A stretch of 64,000 nucleotides of DNA from Tychonema sp. LEGE 06208 (GCF_015207505.1 NZ_JADEWT010000013.1:20017-84016), one strand, 5' to 3'; positions 52,612-62,409 are shown, numbered from the stretch's first letter. Notes: generated by a model from the sequence alone, not told the origin. Made by a program: numbers and translations.

Positions 52612-53730
52612 ATGGAAACTAAGCCGTATCTTATATTTAAACAGAACGGTTTGCTCTGGGGTGTAGAAGTCGCCTGCGTTCGGGAAATTTTCTTTCTACC
52701 GGAGCTGACACCCATCGCCGAAGCGCCTCCAGATATTGTTGGGGCGATCGATCTCAGGGGATCTATTCTGCCGGTGATGGATCTAAATCTTCGTTTTGGG
52801 TATCTGTGGCACGAGTATTGTTTGACAGATAGTGCGATCGTTATAGAATGGCAAGAAGTTCGAGTTGCCATCATTGTTAATGAAGTTACCGAAGTTAAGC
52901 AGATCCCGGAAGATGCAATAACTCCGCAGCTATCTTACGGGCGAGACAACTCAGAGGCGTCGCATCATTTTGTAGCTGGATTTGCTCGCTGCGGGGCCGA
53001 TATGATTATGCTGCTCAATCTCGATCGCCTAATTCGATATTCTCCCGACAAAACAGAGGCAGAAATTCCCTTTTCTGCAAGCATTGCAGGCTCTGGGGCG
53101 TTAGCTGGCAAGGTAGAGAGCCAAAATTTGCACTTAGAAATAGATCCAAAATTATTAGCGGAAAATGCTAAATTTTTGAGCCAGCCTCGCGTTTTTTGTC
53201 CCAATGCTATGCCGGAAGAAAAGGCAATTTTTCGAGAGCGAGCTGATAATTTGAGGCTCTTGGGCGATCGCAAAAATTCTGAAGCAATTAATCTGTCGCT
53301 GGCGGTGGTTCTCTTAAACGACGAATATTTTGGTATTAATCTAGAGGTAGTGCGTGAATTTACTGACATTCGCCAAGTAACTCCGGTTCCTTGCACTCCC
53401 GATCGCATTATTGGAAATATGAATTTGCGGGGCGAGATTCTGACGCTAGTGGATATTCGGAATGTTTTAAATATGTCGGCGGATACAAAATCTCTATCTA
53501 AGGCGATCGTTGTTGAAATTGAAGATTTGGTTGCAGGTATAATTGTTGATGAAATCTTAAATATTATATATTTGAATGTGGCAGAGCTTGCGACTATTCC
53601 TGCTGCAATAACTTCGGAAAACCGCGAATATCTGCTCGGTACTACTATTTACAAAGAAAAAATCATCGCTGTTCTCAACTTACATAAACTCCTCAAACAA
53701 GGGGGAATTGTTGTTGATGAGGAGGTTTGA
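52612..53730 (+). CDS. cheW: Double-domain CheW adaptor
   Basis: A 372-residue scaffold with two CheW domains in tandem. The first (about 1-140) starts KPYLIFKQNGLLWGVEVACV with VGAIDLRGSILPVMDL. The second (about 220-365) has LLNDEYFGINLEVVREF and IIGNMNLRGEILTLVDIRNV. The linker is about 80 charged residues. CheW couples receptors to CheA, and a double CheW may bridge two array partners. It is 127 bp downstream of cheR-TPR and upstream of the receptor gene on the same strand. Confidence 0.93.
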   Translation: METKPYLIFKQNGLLWGVEVACVREIFFLPELTPIAEAPPDIVGAIDLRGSILPVMDLNLRFGYLWHEYCLTDSAIVIEWQEVRVAIIVNEVTEVKQIPEDAITPQLSYGRDNSEASHHFVAGFARCGADMIMLLNLDRLIRYSPDKTEAEIPFSASIAGSGALAGKVESQNLHLEIDPKLLAENAKFLSQPRVFCPNAMPEEKAIFRERADNLRLLGDRKNSEAINLSLAVVLLNDEYFGINLEVVREFTDIRQVTPVPCTPDRIIGNMNLRGEILTLVDIRNVLNMSADTKSLSKAIVVEIEDLVAGIIVDEILNIIYLNVAELATIPAAITSENREYLLGTTIYKEKIIAVLNLHKLLKQGGIVVDEEV

Positions 53731-54088
53731 AAAAAGATTTTATCAGCCCATCGGAATTGCGCCGGCACCAAGAAACTCCGCGCCACCGGAAATTCAAGAA
53801 AAGATATAGCCTTTCTCAGCACAAGTGCCATACACTGGGATTTTTCGTAATTGGTAATTGAGAAATTATATATAGGTTGCCATAGAGCTAATTTTATCAC
53901 CCAAATACTCCCCAAAAATCCTCAATCTCGGTTAAAAACCCGGTTGATTGACCTTTTGGTGTAAGCCATGTAATTACTCGCCCTCATACCTCACAAAAAT
54001 TAAGAACCGCTATAGCAATAAAACGGAATTTGCTATGATATTATTTGTTAGTGTCACTGCACGGCATCGAGTCCAGAAGTGGCCGGCT

Positions 54089-54154
54089 GATTTCTGTTGT
54101 TAAGGCGGTATTCCTAACGAAGAGCGCAGCGTCACAATATTACCAACAGAAATC
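54089..54154. promoter_or_regulatory. Inverted repeat in the leader of the receptor gene
   Basis: GATTTCTGTTG (54089-54099) and CAACAGAAATC (54144-54154) form a perfect 11-bp inverted repeat around 44 bp, ending 23 bp before the MCP start codon. It could be a leader hairpin or the footprint of an inserted palindrome. The rest of the 447-bp spacer from 53731 holds only degenerate repeat pieces. Confidence 0.5.
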
Positions 54155-54177
54155 CCATCTTAAATTCAGGAAAAAAG

Positions 54178-55638
54178 ATGTTTGCTAAAATTAACAATTT
54201 AAACATTAGAAACAAGATACTGCTCGGATATCTAGTGCCAGCAACTATATACTTAGGGTTTCCCGTAGTAGTTATCGCTACTACCAATCAGGTATTTAAC
54301 ACTTTCCAAGAAACAGAAAGAGTAGAGCAAGTAATCGGAGAAACCAGTAAAATATCCGCAGGTGCGGAGCAAATGGTACGGGGGATGCGCGGGTATATAA
54401 TTAATAAAAATCAGCAGTTTTTAAAGGATTTTCAAGCAGGTGCAGAATTAGCTCGCCAGTCGGCGAATAATGTAGAGCAGATCGTTAAAGATCCCTCACA
54501 GAAAACCCGTTTGTATAGGATGCGAGAGCTAGTCAACGAATATTATGATGGTTCTAACGAAATTGTTCGCTTATTGCAGCAAAATCAAAAAGAGAAAGCC
54601 ATCGCTCTATTTAATACAGGCAAGTACACAAATTTTGTGAATGAATTTGTGGAAGTGAACCAGGTATTTCGGGAAGCAGAATTAAATATAATTAAGGAAA
54701 AAACGCAGATGACAAAGGAAGCTTTACACTTTTTGATATCGACGCTGCTGGTTGCTTCGGTGCTTTTAATGCTGTTTGGTGCGGGCATAGCTTGGCTAAT
54801 TTCGTCAGGAATTGTCGGAACTATCGATCGCGCAATTAGTTCGATCGCTACTTCTTCCACTGAGATTGCAGCAACAGTTGAAGAACAGGAACGCATGGCA
54901 AGCCAGCAAGCAGCTTCAGTCAATCAAACTACTACGACAATGGACGAATTGGGCGCATCTTCTCGCGCGACTTCACAGCAGATAGAAACTGCCGCATCTC
55001 AAGCAATACAAGCTTTAAATTTAGCTGGAACAGGTACAAAAGCTGTTGAACAAACTTTAGAAGCAATGGCAACGCTGAAAACAAAAGTGCAGGATATGCA
55101 AGGGCAAATTATGCAGTTGAGCGAGCAAACCGATCGCATTGGCAATATCTCAACTGTCGTTAGCGATTTGGCAAATCAGACTAATATGTTAGCGCTTAAT
55201 GCTGCCGTGGAGGCAGTGCGGGCGGGCGAACACGGCAAGGGATTTGGCGTTGTCGCGTCAGAAATTCGCAAACTTGCCGATCGCAGTAAAAAATCTGCTA
55301 CGCAAATTAATCTCTTAGTTGCTGATATTCAAAAGGCGATTAACTCAACAGTAATGGTGACAGATGAAGGAACTAAAACTGTAGAATTTGGTGTAAATAT
55401 TGCCTCAGAAACTGCAGCAGCCTTTGCTGGAGTGGCTGATGCAATTAACAATGTGGTTTTGACCTCTCAGCAAATTTCGCTGAACGCCAAACAGCAAGCA
55501 ATCGCGATCGAGCAAGTGGTGGAAGCTATGAACTCACTCAACCAAGCAGCGGCACAAACGGCTTCCGGTATCACTCAAACTAAAGTCGGTACTCAAAAAT
55601 TGAATGAAGCTGCTTTAGATCTAAAAGCAGTTGTTTAA
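54178..55638 (+). CDS. Methyl-accepting chemotaxis protein
   Basis: A 486-residue receptor. TM1 is at about 14-36 and TM2 at about 182-208, bracketing a periplasmic helical sensor of about 145 residues (four-helix-bundle type). The usual long HAMP is reduced or missing ([19 protein letters not shown]). The cytoplasmic coiled-coil hairpin has the conserved tip [24 protein letters not shown]-type Gln/Glu methylation positions are plausible on the flanking helices. The cluster position suggests it is the main input to CheA. Confidence 0.94.
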   Translation: MFAKINNLNIRNKILLGYLVPATIYLGFPVVVIATTNQVFNTFQETERVEQVIGETSKISAGAEQMVRGMRGYIINKNQQFLKDFQAGAELARQSANNVEQIVKDPSQKTRLYRMRELVNEYYDGSNEIVRLLQQNQKEKAIALFNTGKYTNFVNEFVEVNQVFREAELNIIKEKTQMTKEALHFLISTLLVASVLLMLFGAGIAWLISSGIVGTIDRAISSIATSSTEIAATVEEQERMASQQAASVNQTTTTMDELGASSRATSQQIETAASQAIQALNLAGTGTKAVEQTLEAMATLKTKVQDMQGQIMQLSEQTDRIGNISTVVSDLANQTNMLALNAAVEAVRAGEHGKGFGVVASEIRKLADRSKKSATQINLLVADIQKAINSTVMVTDEGTKTVEFGVNIASETAAAFAGVADAINNVVLTSQQISLNAKQQAIAIEQVVEAMNSLNQAAAQTASGITQTKVGTQKLNEAALDLKAVV

Positions 55639-55702
55639 GAATAGCGATTAGTTCTGATAGCTTCACAAAAAGATGTAACTGTAAGCCTCTTTTCCCCCTG
55701 AT

Positions 55703-56343
55703 GACAGTACAAGTCAGATTGGCAATATCTTGACCTTAGCAAGTTTGGTTAGCGATTTAGCCAGCCATAGGAATATCCTGGCTCTCAACGCCGCCGTGGA
55801 AGCAGTCAGAGCCGGTGAGTACGGTAAAGGTTTGGCGTTGGTAGCAAGGGAAATTCGCAAGTTAGCAGATGAAAGTCAAGAAGTGGCACAAAAGATGAAT
55901 GGTATTATTCCAGAGATTAAACGTGCGATCTACTCGACTGTGAAAGCAACAGAAGAGGGAGCCAAAACGGCAGTAATATCAATTCCGGTTGCATTCATAC
56001 CTGATGTTAACAATCAACAGTCAACAGTCAACAGTCAACAGTCAACAGTCAACAGTCAACGCCTGAATTTACTATTCCGATGAAGACAGGATTTGATATG
56101 ACAGGGGTGAAAACAGTACGAGATATGGCAGAAGCTTTTACGGGGGTTTGGGAAGCTTGCAATCTGGTGTTTACTAGCAATCAACAAATTTCTTTTAATA
56201 TTAAACAGCAGGCGATCGCTATTCAGCAAGTAGGTGATGCCATGAATTCTCTCAACCAAGCCGCTTTTCAAACAGTCAGCGGCATTACTCAAGTCAAAAT
56301 CGGCACTCAAAAACCCGAAGCTGCATTAAATTTCAAGTCTGTG
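55703..56343 (+). pseudogene. Second MCP signalling domain, truncated and interrupted
   Basis: Only the cytoplasmic hairpin remains. [20 protein letters not shown] and the tip [20 protein letters not shown] run to EEGAKTAV. A 124-bp MITE-like element (55976-56099) then intervenes, and coding resumes with TGVKTVRDMAEAFTGVWEAC, FTSNQQISFNIKQQAIAIQQ and ends GTQKPEAALNFKSVV. The sensor, membrane segments and first helix are absent. The remaining residues align well with the end of the intact MCP just upstream, so it is a decayed tandem duplicate. Confidence 0.88.
55976..56099. mobile_element. MITE-like element, second copy, inverted, inside the MCP pseudogene
   Basis: It is bounded by ATATCAA (55976-55982) and TTGATAT (56093-56099). 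Read on the minus strand it carries the same arms as the 20578 copy (CTTCATCGGAATAGTAAATT; ATGCAACCGGAATTGATAT), with a TGTTGAC heptamer array of different length between them. It splits the decayed MCP. No clear target duplication could be read by eye. Confidence 0.75.
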
Positions 56344-56534
56344 GTGTCAGAAGTATGTTCGGAAACGAGGGGTGTACGGGATTTAATGGATTTAATGGAT
56401 TTAATGAAAAATTGGGCGCATTTCAGTTTTGCATTTACAGTGCGAGCCTCCCCGCTCGCGATTTGTACAATACGCGAGATATTAAACTCGCACTATGATA
56501 AAAAAATGCTTTTTGCAAAACTGAGATGCTCCCG

Positions 56535-56590
56535 AAGAATTAGCGATTACCAATTAGCGATTACCAATTAGCGATTACCGATTACCCAAA
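56535..56590 (+). repeat. GCGATTACCAATTA heptamer-pair array
   Basis: Three to four copies of the 14-bp unit GCGATTACCAATTA (two 7-mers) lie directly upstream of cheA and occupy its expected leader. The stretch before it (56344-56534) is non-coding and includes an ATTTAATGG triplicate at about 56380. Confidence 0.85.
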
Positions 56591-56597
56591 GATATAT

Positions 56598-59090
56598 ATG
56601 ATAGAAGATCGAGAACTACGAGATGTATTTAAAATTGCTAGTCAAGAACACTTGCAGAAACTAGACGATGGATTTCTGTACTTGGAACAACATCCAGGGG
56701 ACTTAGCTAAGTTAGAAGAATTGCTGCGGGAAACCCATTCTCTTAAAGGTGATGCTGGGATGTTGGGCGTAAAAAATGTAGCATCTTTAGCTCATCAAAT
56801 AGAGCATATTTTGGGAGGTATCAAGCGGGGAGAAACTCAACTAAATCCAGAGCTTAGCGATCGACTTTCCCAAGGTTTAGAGGCGCTTCGCCAACTCGTT
56901 AACGAAGCCGTCACGGGTCAAGATTCCGGCGTCAATACATTTTACGTGCTCGCTAGCATGATGGGTGCTTCTAGCAATCCCCAGCCCGCCGCCCCGACAG
57001 CAGAACCATCATCTTCACAAGTACCAGAACAAGAATTAGTAAAAACGCAATTTACTAATTCGGAAAATATACCACCAGAAACAAACAATGAAACTTCTTT
57101 AGCCACTAATTTAGATCGTAATTTCTCTTTTTTGACGGTACAATCGGAGCGAGAATTGCTGTCGAAATCTCAAAAATTGCCTGCCGCTTCTGGCTCCGCT
57201 GCTACATCGGATTCCGAACCGACTGTTAACAATGGTTCTTTTAGTTCGTCTTACCGCATCGAAACAATTCGCGTTGCTACCAAAAGTTTAGACGATTTAA
57301 TGACTCAAGTAGGGGAACTAACTGTTACGAAAACTCGGTTAGTACACCGACTTGCTGAACTCGAAAAAATCACAACTTTGTGGGAAGATTGGAGCCGAGA
57401 AGCTTTTATAAATCCGTTGGCTTATCATCAAATAGAAACTGAGAAAACCGGGTCTGAACAAAACTCGATAGTCATGCAGTTTCAGAAATATTACCAGCGG
57501 ACTGAAGAACATTTAGAACATCTGGGAACTTTAGTAAATCGCTTGAATAATCTAGTTGATGAAGATACGGCTAGACTCGAATTAATTACGGAGGAATTAA
57601 GCTCAGGAATTCGCACTCTTAGACTGCTGCCTTTGTCTACTATTTTTAATATATTTCCCCGAGCGGTTAGAGACTTGGCGAAGCAGGAAGAAAAAGAAGT
57701 TGCATTAGTCATTGAAGGGGGGAAAACTTTAGCTGATAAACGCATTTTAGAAGAACTGAAAGACCCTTTGATGCACCTGATTCGGAATGCGATCGACCAC
57801 GGCATCGAGACTACCGCCGAACGCGAAAGGCTCGGCAAACCTCCCGTGGCTACTCTCCGAATTAAAGGCTACCAGACTGCTAGTAATATTATCATTGAAG
57901 TTGCTGATGATGGCCAGGGGCTGAATCTCGATCGCATTAAACAAACTGCTGTCAAACGCAACGTCTGCACGCCGGAAGCACTCGCCCTCATGACAGAAAG
58001 CCAAATTCAATCGTTGATTTTTGCTCCGGGTTTTTCCACCAGAACATTTGTTACTGAAGTCTCTGGCCGGGGGGTTGGTTTAGATGTAGTTCGGACTAAT
58101 GTTGAATCACTAAAAGGCAGTATTCAAGTTGAATCTGTACCAGGAAAAGGATGTATTTTTCGGCTAAGGATCGGCACATCTATAGCTACTGCCAATGTAT
58201 TAATTATAGCTGTTGAAGGTGTTGCTTATGCGCTGCCTATTGAGTTTGTTGATACGGGAATAATGGTGGCTAATTCTGATATTTTTCCTTTAGAAGGGAA
58301 AGCAACTATACTTGTCGATGGTCAGCCGCTATCAGTTGCGTATTTGGCAGATTTATTAGAATTAAGCAAGGGAGAATGGCTGCCTCAAAATCAGGAGTGG
58401 AGAGAGGAAAGTTGGAAAGAACTCAACAGGAAAATAGAGGGAGAATCCCTGACTTCAAATTCTCAAAAAATGTCTTGTATTGTCCTGAAAGTTGGGGAGG
58501 AAAGATTGGGATTATTTATAGATACTTTGATTGACGCACAGGATGTGGTGATTAAACCTCAAAGTCAATTGTTGAAACGGGTGCGAAATGTTTCAGGTGC
58601 AACGATTCTCGGAACGGGGGAAGTTTGTATGGTACTCAATCCTCATGATTTGATAAAATCTGTACGCAAACAAGTTTCGTCGCGTGAGGTTTCTGGCGGG
58701 CGATCGCCCGTTGAGACAGTCAGCCGCAAACAAGTTATACTTTTAGCAGAAGATTCGATCGCTACCCGCACTCAAGAAAAGCGCATCCTCGAAGGTGCAG
58801 GTTATGAAGTGGTGACAGCCGTAGACGGAATGGATGCTTTCAATAAATTAAAAACTCGCTACTTTGATGCTCTGATTTCAGATATACAAATGCCAAATTT
58901 GGATGGCTTAGGACTTACTGTTAAAATTCGCGAGCAAAAAGAATACAATGAGTTGCCGATTATTTTGGTAACATCTTTGGCATCGGATGAAGATCGAAAA
59001 AGAGGGGCTGATGCCGGGGCTAATGCTTATATTCCTAAAGGTACGTTCAATCAAGATGTATTGATTGAAACCTTGAAAAGGTTAGTTTAA
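56598..59090 (+). CDS. cheA: Hybrid chemotaxis histidine kinase CheA-REC
   Basis: An 830-residue hybrid kinase. The HPt domain has phospho-acceptor His47 in ETHSLKGDAGMLG. A low-complexity linker covers about 125-220. The dimerisation region begins at IETIRVATKSLDDLMTQVGE. The CheA ATPase has the N box HLIRNAIDHGIE, then VADDGQGLN and GRGVGLDVV. A CheW-like regulatory domain follows (about 540-690). The C-terminal receiver has Asp762 in ISDIQMPNLDG. CheA-REC fusions are typical of WspE and pilus-linked systems. No dedicated P2 domain is seen. cheB follows 198 bp downstream. Confidence 0.95.
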   Translation: MIEDRELRDVFKIASQEHLQKLDDGFLYLEQHPGDLAKLEELLRETHSLKGDAGMLGVKNVASLAHQIEHILGGIKRGETQLNPELSDRLSQGLEALRQLVNEAVTGQDSGVNTFYVLASMMGASSNPQPAAPTAEPSSSQVPEQELVKTQFTNSENIPPETNNETSLATNLDRNFSFLTVQSERELLSKSQKLPAASGSAATSDSEPTVNNGSFSSSYRIETIRVATKSLDDLMTQVGELTVTKTRLVHRLAELEKITTLWEDWSREAFINPLAYHQIETEKTGSEQNSIVMQFQKYYQRTEEHLEHLGTLVNRLNNLVDEDTARLELITEELSSGIRTLRLLPLSTIFNIFPRAVRDLAKQEEKEVALVIEGGKTLADKRILEELKDPLMHLIRNAIDHGIETTAERERLGKPPVATLRIKGYQTASNIIIEVADDGQGLNLDRIKQTAVKRNVCTPEALALMTESQIQSLIFAPGFSTRTFVTEVSGRGVGLDVVRTNVESLKGSIQVESVPGKGCIFRLRIGTSIATANVLIIAVEGVAYALPIEFVDTGIMVANSDIFPLEGKATILVDGQPLSVAYLADLLELSKGEWLPQNQEWREESWKELNRKIEGESLTSNSQKMSCIVLKVGEERLGLFIDTLIDAQDVVIKPQSQLLKRVRNVSGATILGTGEVCMVLNPHDLIKSVRKQVSSREVSGGRSPVETVSRKQVILLAEDSIATRTQEKRILEGAGYEVVTAVDGMDAFNKLKTRYFDALISDIQMPNLDGLGLTVKIREQKEYNELPIILVTSLASDEDRKRGADAGANAYIPKGTFNQDVLIETLKRLV

Positions 59091-59095
59091 TTGTA

Positions 59096-59276
59096 GAAGA
59101 AGGGGAAGGGGAAGGGGAAGGAAGAGGGGGAGAGTGGGAGAGTGGGAGAGTGGGAGAGACGGCTACCAATTCCCAATCCCTCCGCTTCGCGCTCGCCCAA
59201 TTCCCAATTATCCATTCCCAATTCCCAATCCCTCCGCTTCGCGCTCGCCCAATTCCCAATTATCCATTCCCAATTA
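59096..59276. repeat. GAAGGG/GAGAGTG repeats and duplicated 55-bp CCAATCCC unit
   Basis: GAAGGG and GTGGGAGA tandem units (59096-59160) are followed by two direct copies of a 55-bp block beginning CCAATTCCCAATCCCTCCGC (about 59165-59219 and 59220-59274). The spacer between cheA and cheB is therefore entirely repetitive. Confidence 0.88.
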
Positions 59277-59288
59277 CTTAAAAAATTC

Positions 59289-60377
59289 ATGTCTTCGGTC
59301 ATAAAAGTATTGTTAGTAGAAGATTCCCCAGTAGCTACGATTGTCCTCAAGCGCATTTTGGATGCTTCGCCAGAAATCCAAGTTGTAGGAACCGCTTGCA
59401 ACGGGTTAGAAGCACTAGAATTAATTCCGAAACTTCAGCCGGACGTTATCTGTACGGATTTTAATATGGCAAAAATGAACGGGTTAGAATTCACGCAGGA
59501 AGTGATGAAAAAATACCCGCGACCGATTTTAATAATTAGTGCTTCTGTACAAGCAAGCGATACTCAAAATGTATTTGAACTTATGGAAGCAGGTGCATTA
59601 GATGTTTTCCCCAAACCGATTGGCGGGTTGGCATCAGATTACGCTCGTCTCGCGAATGAATTAATTGCTAAAGTTAAAGTTTTGTCGGGAGTTAAAGTAT
59701 TTACGCGGCATCAAAGGCTGGGAGGAATCGAAACAAGCGATCGCCCCAGCCCAAAAATTAATCAATTATCAGCGCACAATTACCAATTATCCAGGGAAAA
59801 TCTTAAGCCTCATACTATTAAATTATTGGCTGTAGGCGCGTCTACAGGCGGGCCGCAAGCGCTGCAGTCGATTATTTCGCAGTTTCCAGCTAATTTGCCA
59901 GTGCCGGTAATTTGCATCCAGCATATCAGTGAAGGATTTTTGCAGGGATTGGTTAACTGGTTGGGTTGTGAATCAAAACTGCCGGTGAGAATAGCTGGTT
60001 TGCGGGAATTACCGCAAGCTGGGATTATTTATTTTCCGCCTGAAAAGCGTCATTTAGAATTGGATTCTCAAGGGCGATTTATTTATTCGGAAGGTGGTGG
60101 TGAAGGGGGACACTGCCCATCTGTAACGGTAACTTTTAAGTCAGTTGCTAATTTTTATGGTAGGGGGGCTGCTGGTGTTTTGCTAACAGGAATGGGTAGA
60201 GACGGTGCTGAGGGTATGCTGGCGATCGCGCGAGTAGGAGGCTTGACAATTGCTCAAGATCGAGACAGTTGCGTGGTTTTTGGAATGCCGAAAGAGGCGA
60301 TCGCCCTTGGTGCAGCTCAGCACGTTTTACCCATCAGCGCGATCGCTCCCCTGCTGTTGGCTAAGTTAAAAGTTTAG
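59289..60377 (+). CDS. cheB: Protein-glutamate methylesterase CheB
   Basis: A 362-residue CheB. The receiver domain has Asp57 in VICTDFNMAKMNGLEF; the linker is about 130-175. The methylesterase domain has Ser in VGASTGGPQAL, His in VICIQHISEGF and Asp in GMGRDGAEGM, the Ser-His-Asp triad. It removes methyl groups added by CheR to the receptor, giving adaptation. The start at MSSVIKVLLV is preferred; the upstream frame is repeat DNA. It closes the co-oriented chemosensory cluster. Confidence 0.95.
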   Translation: MSSVIKVLLVEDSPVATIVLKRILDASPEIQVVGTACNGLEALELIPKLQPDVICTDFNMAKMNGLEFTQEVMKKYPRPILIISASVQASDTQNVFELMEAGALDVFPKPIGGLASDYARLANELIAKVKVLSGVKVFTRHQRLGGIETSDRPSPKINQLSAHNYQLSRENLKPHTIKLLAVGASTGGPQALQSIISQFPANLPVPVICIQHISEGFLQGLVNWLGCESKLPVRIAGLRELPQAGIIYFPPEKRHLELDSQGRFIYSEGGGEGGHCPSVTVTFKSVANFYGRGAAGVLLTGMGRDGAEGMLAIARVGGLTIAQDRDSCVVFGMPKEAIALGAAQHVLPISAIAPLLLAKLKV

Positions 60378-60542
60378 CACTTAGGGAAAATATATAGCCT
60401 TTTTCAAGCGTGGTGAGGAGTTGACATTTTAGATTGAGGAATTGGGGGATTGAGGGATTGAGCGATCGATCTGTCAATACCTCATATGAGAGATCTAACT
60501 GCTATAGAAGGAGACGGCGGTTGAAACCGCGCCCATCTTCTT

Positions 60543-60932
60543 TTATGATTTGAGAGTGATAAACTTACCAATAACTTCGCGCAACTTTTCAGCATCAAAG
60601 GGCTTAGTTAAATACTCGGTTGCTCCCGCCAAACGACCCTGCACCTTATCAAAGGCTCCATCTCTGGCTGTCAGCATTACGATCGGCAAATTTTGAAATT
60701 GAGGTAAGCTTCGTACTGTGCGACAGAGTTCCAATCCGTCAATACCAGGCATCGAAACATCGAGCAACAAAACAGAAATTTGTTCGTGATAAATCGTTGA
60801 TAAAGCATCGACTGCATTGTCTGTCACGAGAACTCGAAACTCTTTGCTTAAGGCTTGTTTGACCAGTCCTTGCATTACTACGCTATCATCAACTGCCAAA
60901 ATAGTTGGTATTTGAATGCTAGTTGCAGACAT
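60543..60932 (-). CDS. CheY-like single-domain response regulator
   Basis: A 129-residue receiver-only protein. Acidic pair Asp15-Asp16, phospho-acceptor Asp58 in LLLDVSMPGIDG, Thr in VMLTARDG and Lys in LTKPFDAEK are all present. It has no output domain. It lies after cheB on the opposite strand, so it could be the diffusible output or phosphate sink of the cluster, but separate regulation is implied by its orientation. GACGGCGGTTGAAACCGCGC just beyond its stop (about 60510) is a dispersed palindrome. Confidence 0.93.
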   Translation of the reverse strand: MSATSIQIPTILAVDDSVVMQGLVKQALSKEFRVLVTDNAVDALSTIYHEQISVLLLDVSMPGIDGLELCRTVRSLPQFQNLPIVMLTARDGAFDKVQGRLAGATEYLTKPFDAEKLREVIGKFITLKS

Positions 60933-61570
60933 ATTCTTCTCCCGGTTTATTTATAACTTTTGAAAAGAGAAAACATAATTTTCGCCATGTCGAAGGGCTC
61001 GAAAACAGGGATGGCTAGAAAAGTCGAGCGCCTATTACAACACTTGCAAAATCTCCATCTCAATGCTAAAACCCTCGACGGTCGAGTTTGACCAACTATC
61101 GTTACAAAGTTTAACATTTTGGCAATCTTTTGTACTTCATTTTCTCACTGTAATTGAGTAGTCTGTGGCACAGACTCGTAAACCGCACTGGTATTGTGGC
61201 ACAAATTGATTATTTTAATCTACCAGCAAGCCTCCTACGCAGGATTAGACAAGTCCCTTAAAATACACTTAAATTTAGAGAACTTGCTCCAAAAAATCCG
61301 GTTTCTTGGAAAATCGTTGCTCATCCCAGAGATGCTTGAGGAAAAAAACCCGGGTTTTGTGCCTCGCCTGCCTCTAGGACTGACTTATTCAAAAATTCTC
61401 TGTAAACTGCTATCCGCGATGTATGGGTGAAGCGTGTTTTTTCCCTGGGGAGGCTCTTAGATTCACCCAGCCGGAGTATTAAAAAGCACAGTCAAGTCGA
61501 AATATAATTTGTATCGTATTTAGATCTGCGGTGTCCTAATTCCATAACTCAAAAGTTTCAATTTCAGTCA
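60933..61570. other. Non-coding region, no gene seen
   Basis: About 640 bp without a convincing gene. Weak pieces of the AAACCGGGTTT repeat family occur at about 61290-61360 (AAAATCCGGTTTCTTGG and AAACCCGGGTTTTG). A 78-residue frame starting at 61194 encodes partly repeat DNA and lacks a start context. Confidence 0.5.
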
Positions 61571-61585
61571 AGGGGTTGCTCTGAG

Positions 61586-62310
61586 TTGGGCGCAAGCAGG
61601 CTGCACGCGACTTGTGCCAACAGTCTCCCGACACAAAATACAGAGCTTGTTTTGCAAGGGCCGGTATTGAAGCCGGTGGACATTCACGAAGGGGTTGACA
61701 GCAGGCTGCTGATTTTGCAGGGCGGCTTGAAGTCCAACGGGCTGATACCGGGAATTGAGGTAATTAAAGACTGGGGCGACTTGCCGAAGGTAGAGTGCTA
61801 TCCCGGAGCTCTCAACCAAGTATTTATGACTATTTGGGGGAATGCGATCGACTCTTGGGAAAATCGGCCCGCGCCCAAGACGTCGCCATCTCGACGGCGC
61901 TGGTGGCCGGAGAGTGGGAGAATGCTGAGTTTGGAAAGTCGATCCTCTTCGTTGGCGCAGCCCCCGTAGGGGCGGGCTCCGCTAACGGCAAATTTGTGGT
62001 GATTCGGATTCGCGACAGCGGACAGAGATTGACCCAAAAAGCTAAATCCCGCTTGTTTGACCCTTTCTTTACCACTAACCCCGATGGGGCAGGGTACGGG
62101 ACTAGGCTTGTCTATCAGTTACCAGATTGTGGTGGAACAGCAGGGTGGCAGTTTGAAGTGTATCTCGGAACCCTTACAGGGAGCAGATTTCTGGATTTAA
62201 GTCCCGCTGTATCGCCCCGCACCGGTCAAACAAAAAACTGGCGGGCGATCGGTTTAAAAAATATTTTTGAGATTTTACTGTCAAAATGCTTGACAGATTT
62301 AGGTGTTTGA
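61586..62310 (+). pseudogene. Sensor histidine kinase catalytic domain, decayed
   Basis: The first frame gives PVDIHEGVDSRLLILQGGLK, then IKDWGDLPKVECYPGALNQV and FMTIWGNAIDSWEN, the N-box region of cyanobacterial hybrid kinases. The coding then shifts to a frame with VVIRIRDSGQRLTQKAKSRL and FDPFFTTNPDGAGYGTRLVY, the G1/F/G2 boxes, in which key Gly residues are lost (SGQRL for NGPGM, GYGTRLV for GTGLGLS). A hairpin-forming insertion (about 61948-61985, GTTGGCGCAGCCC...GGGCTCCGCTAAC) lies between them. No dimerisation domain or sensor remains. Non-functional. Confidence 0.85.
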
Positions 62311-62337
62311 ATGCTAATATGATGAAGGTTAAGACGT

Positions 62338-62409
62338 TGGGGCGTCGCCAAGTGGTAAGGCAGCTGGTTTTGGTCCAGCCATTCAGAGGTTCGAATCCTT
62401 TCGCCCCAG
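62338..62409 (+). tRNA. tRNA-Gln (TTG)
   Basis: A 72-nt tRNA. The acceptor stem TGGGGCG pairs with CGCCCCA, with discriminator G at 62409. The D arm is GCCAAGTGGTAAGGC, the anticodon stem GCTGG/CCAGC has loop TTTTGGT giving anticodon TTG, and the T arm is AGAGGTTCGAATCCTTT. CCA is not encoded. It decodes CAA and CAG. Confidence 0.97.
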
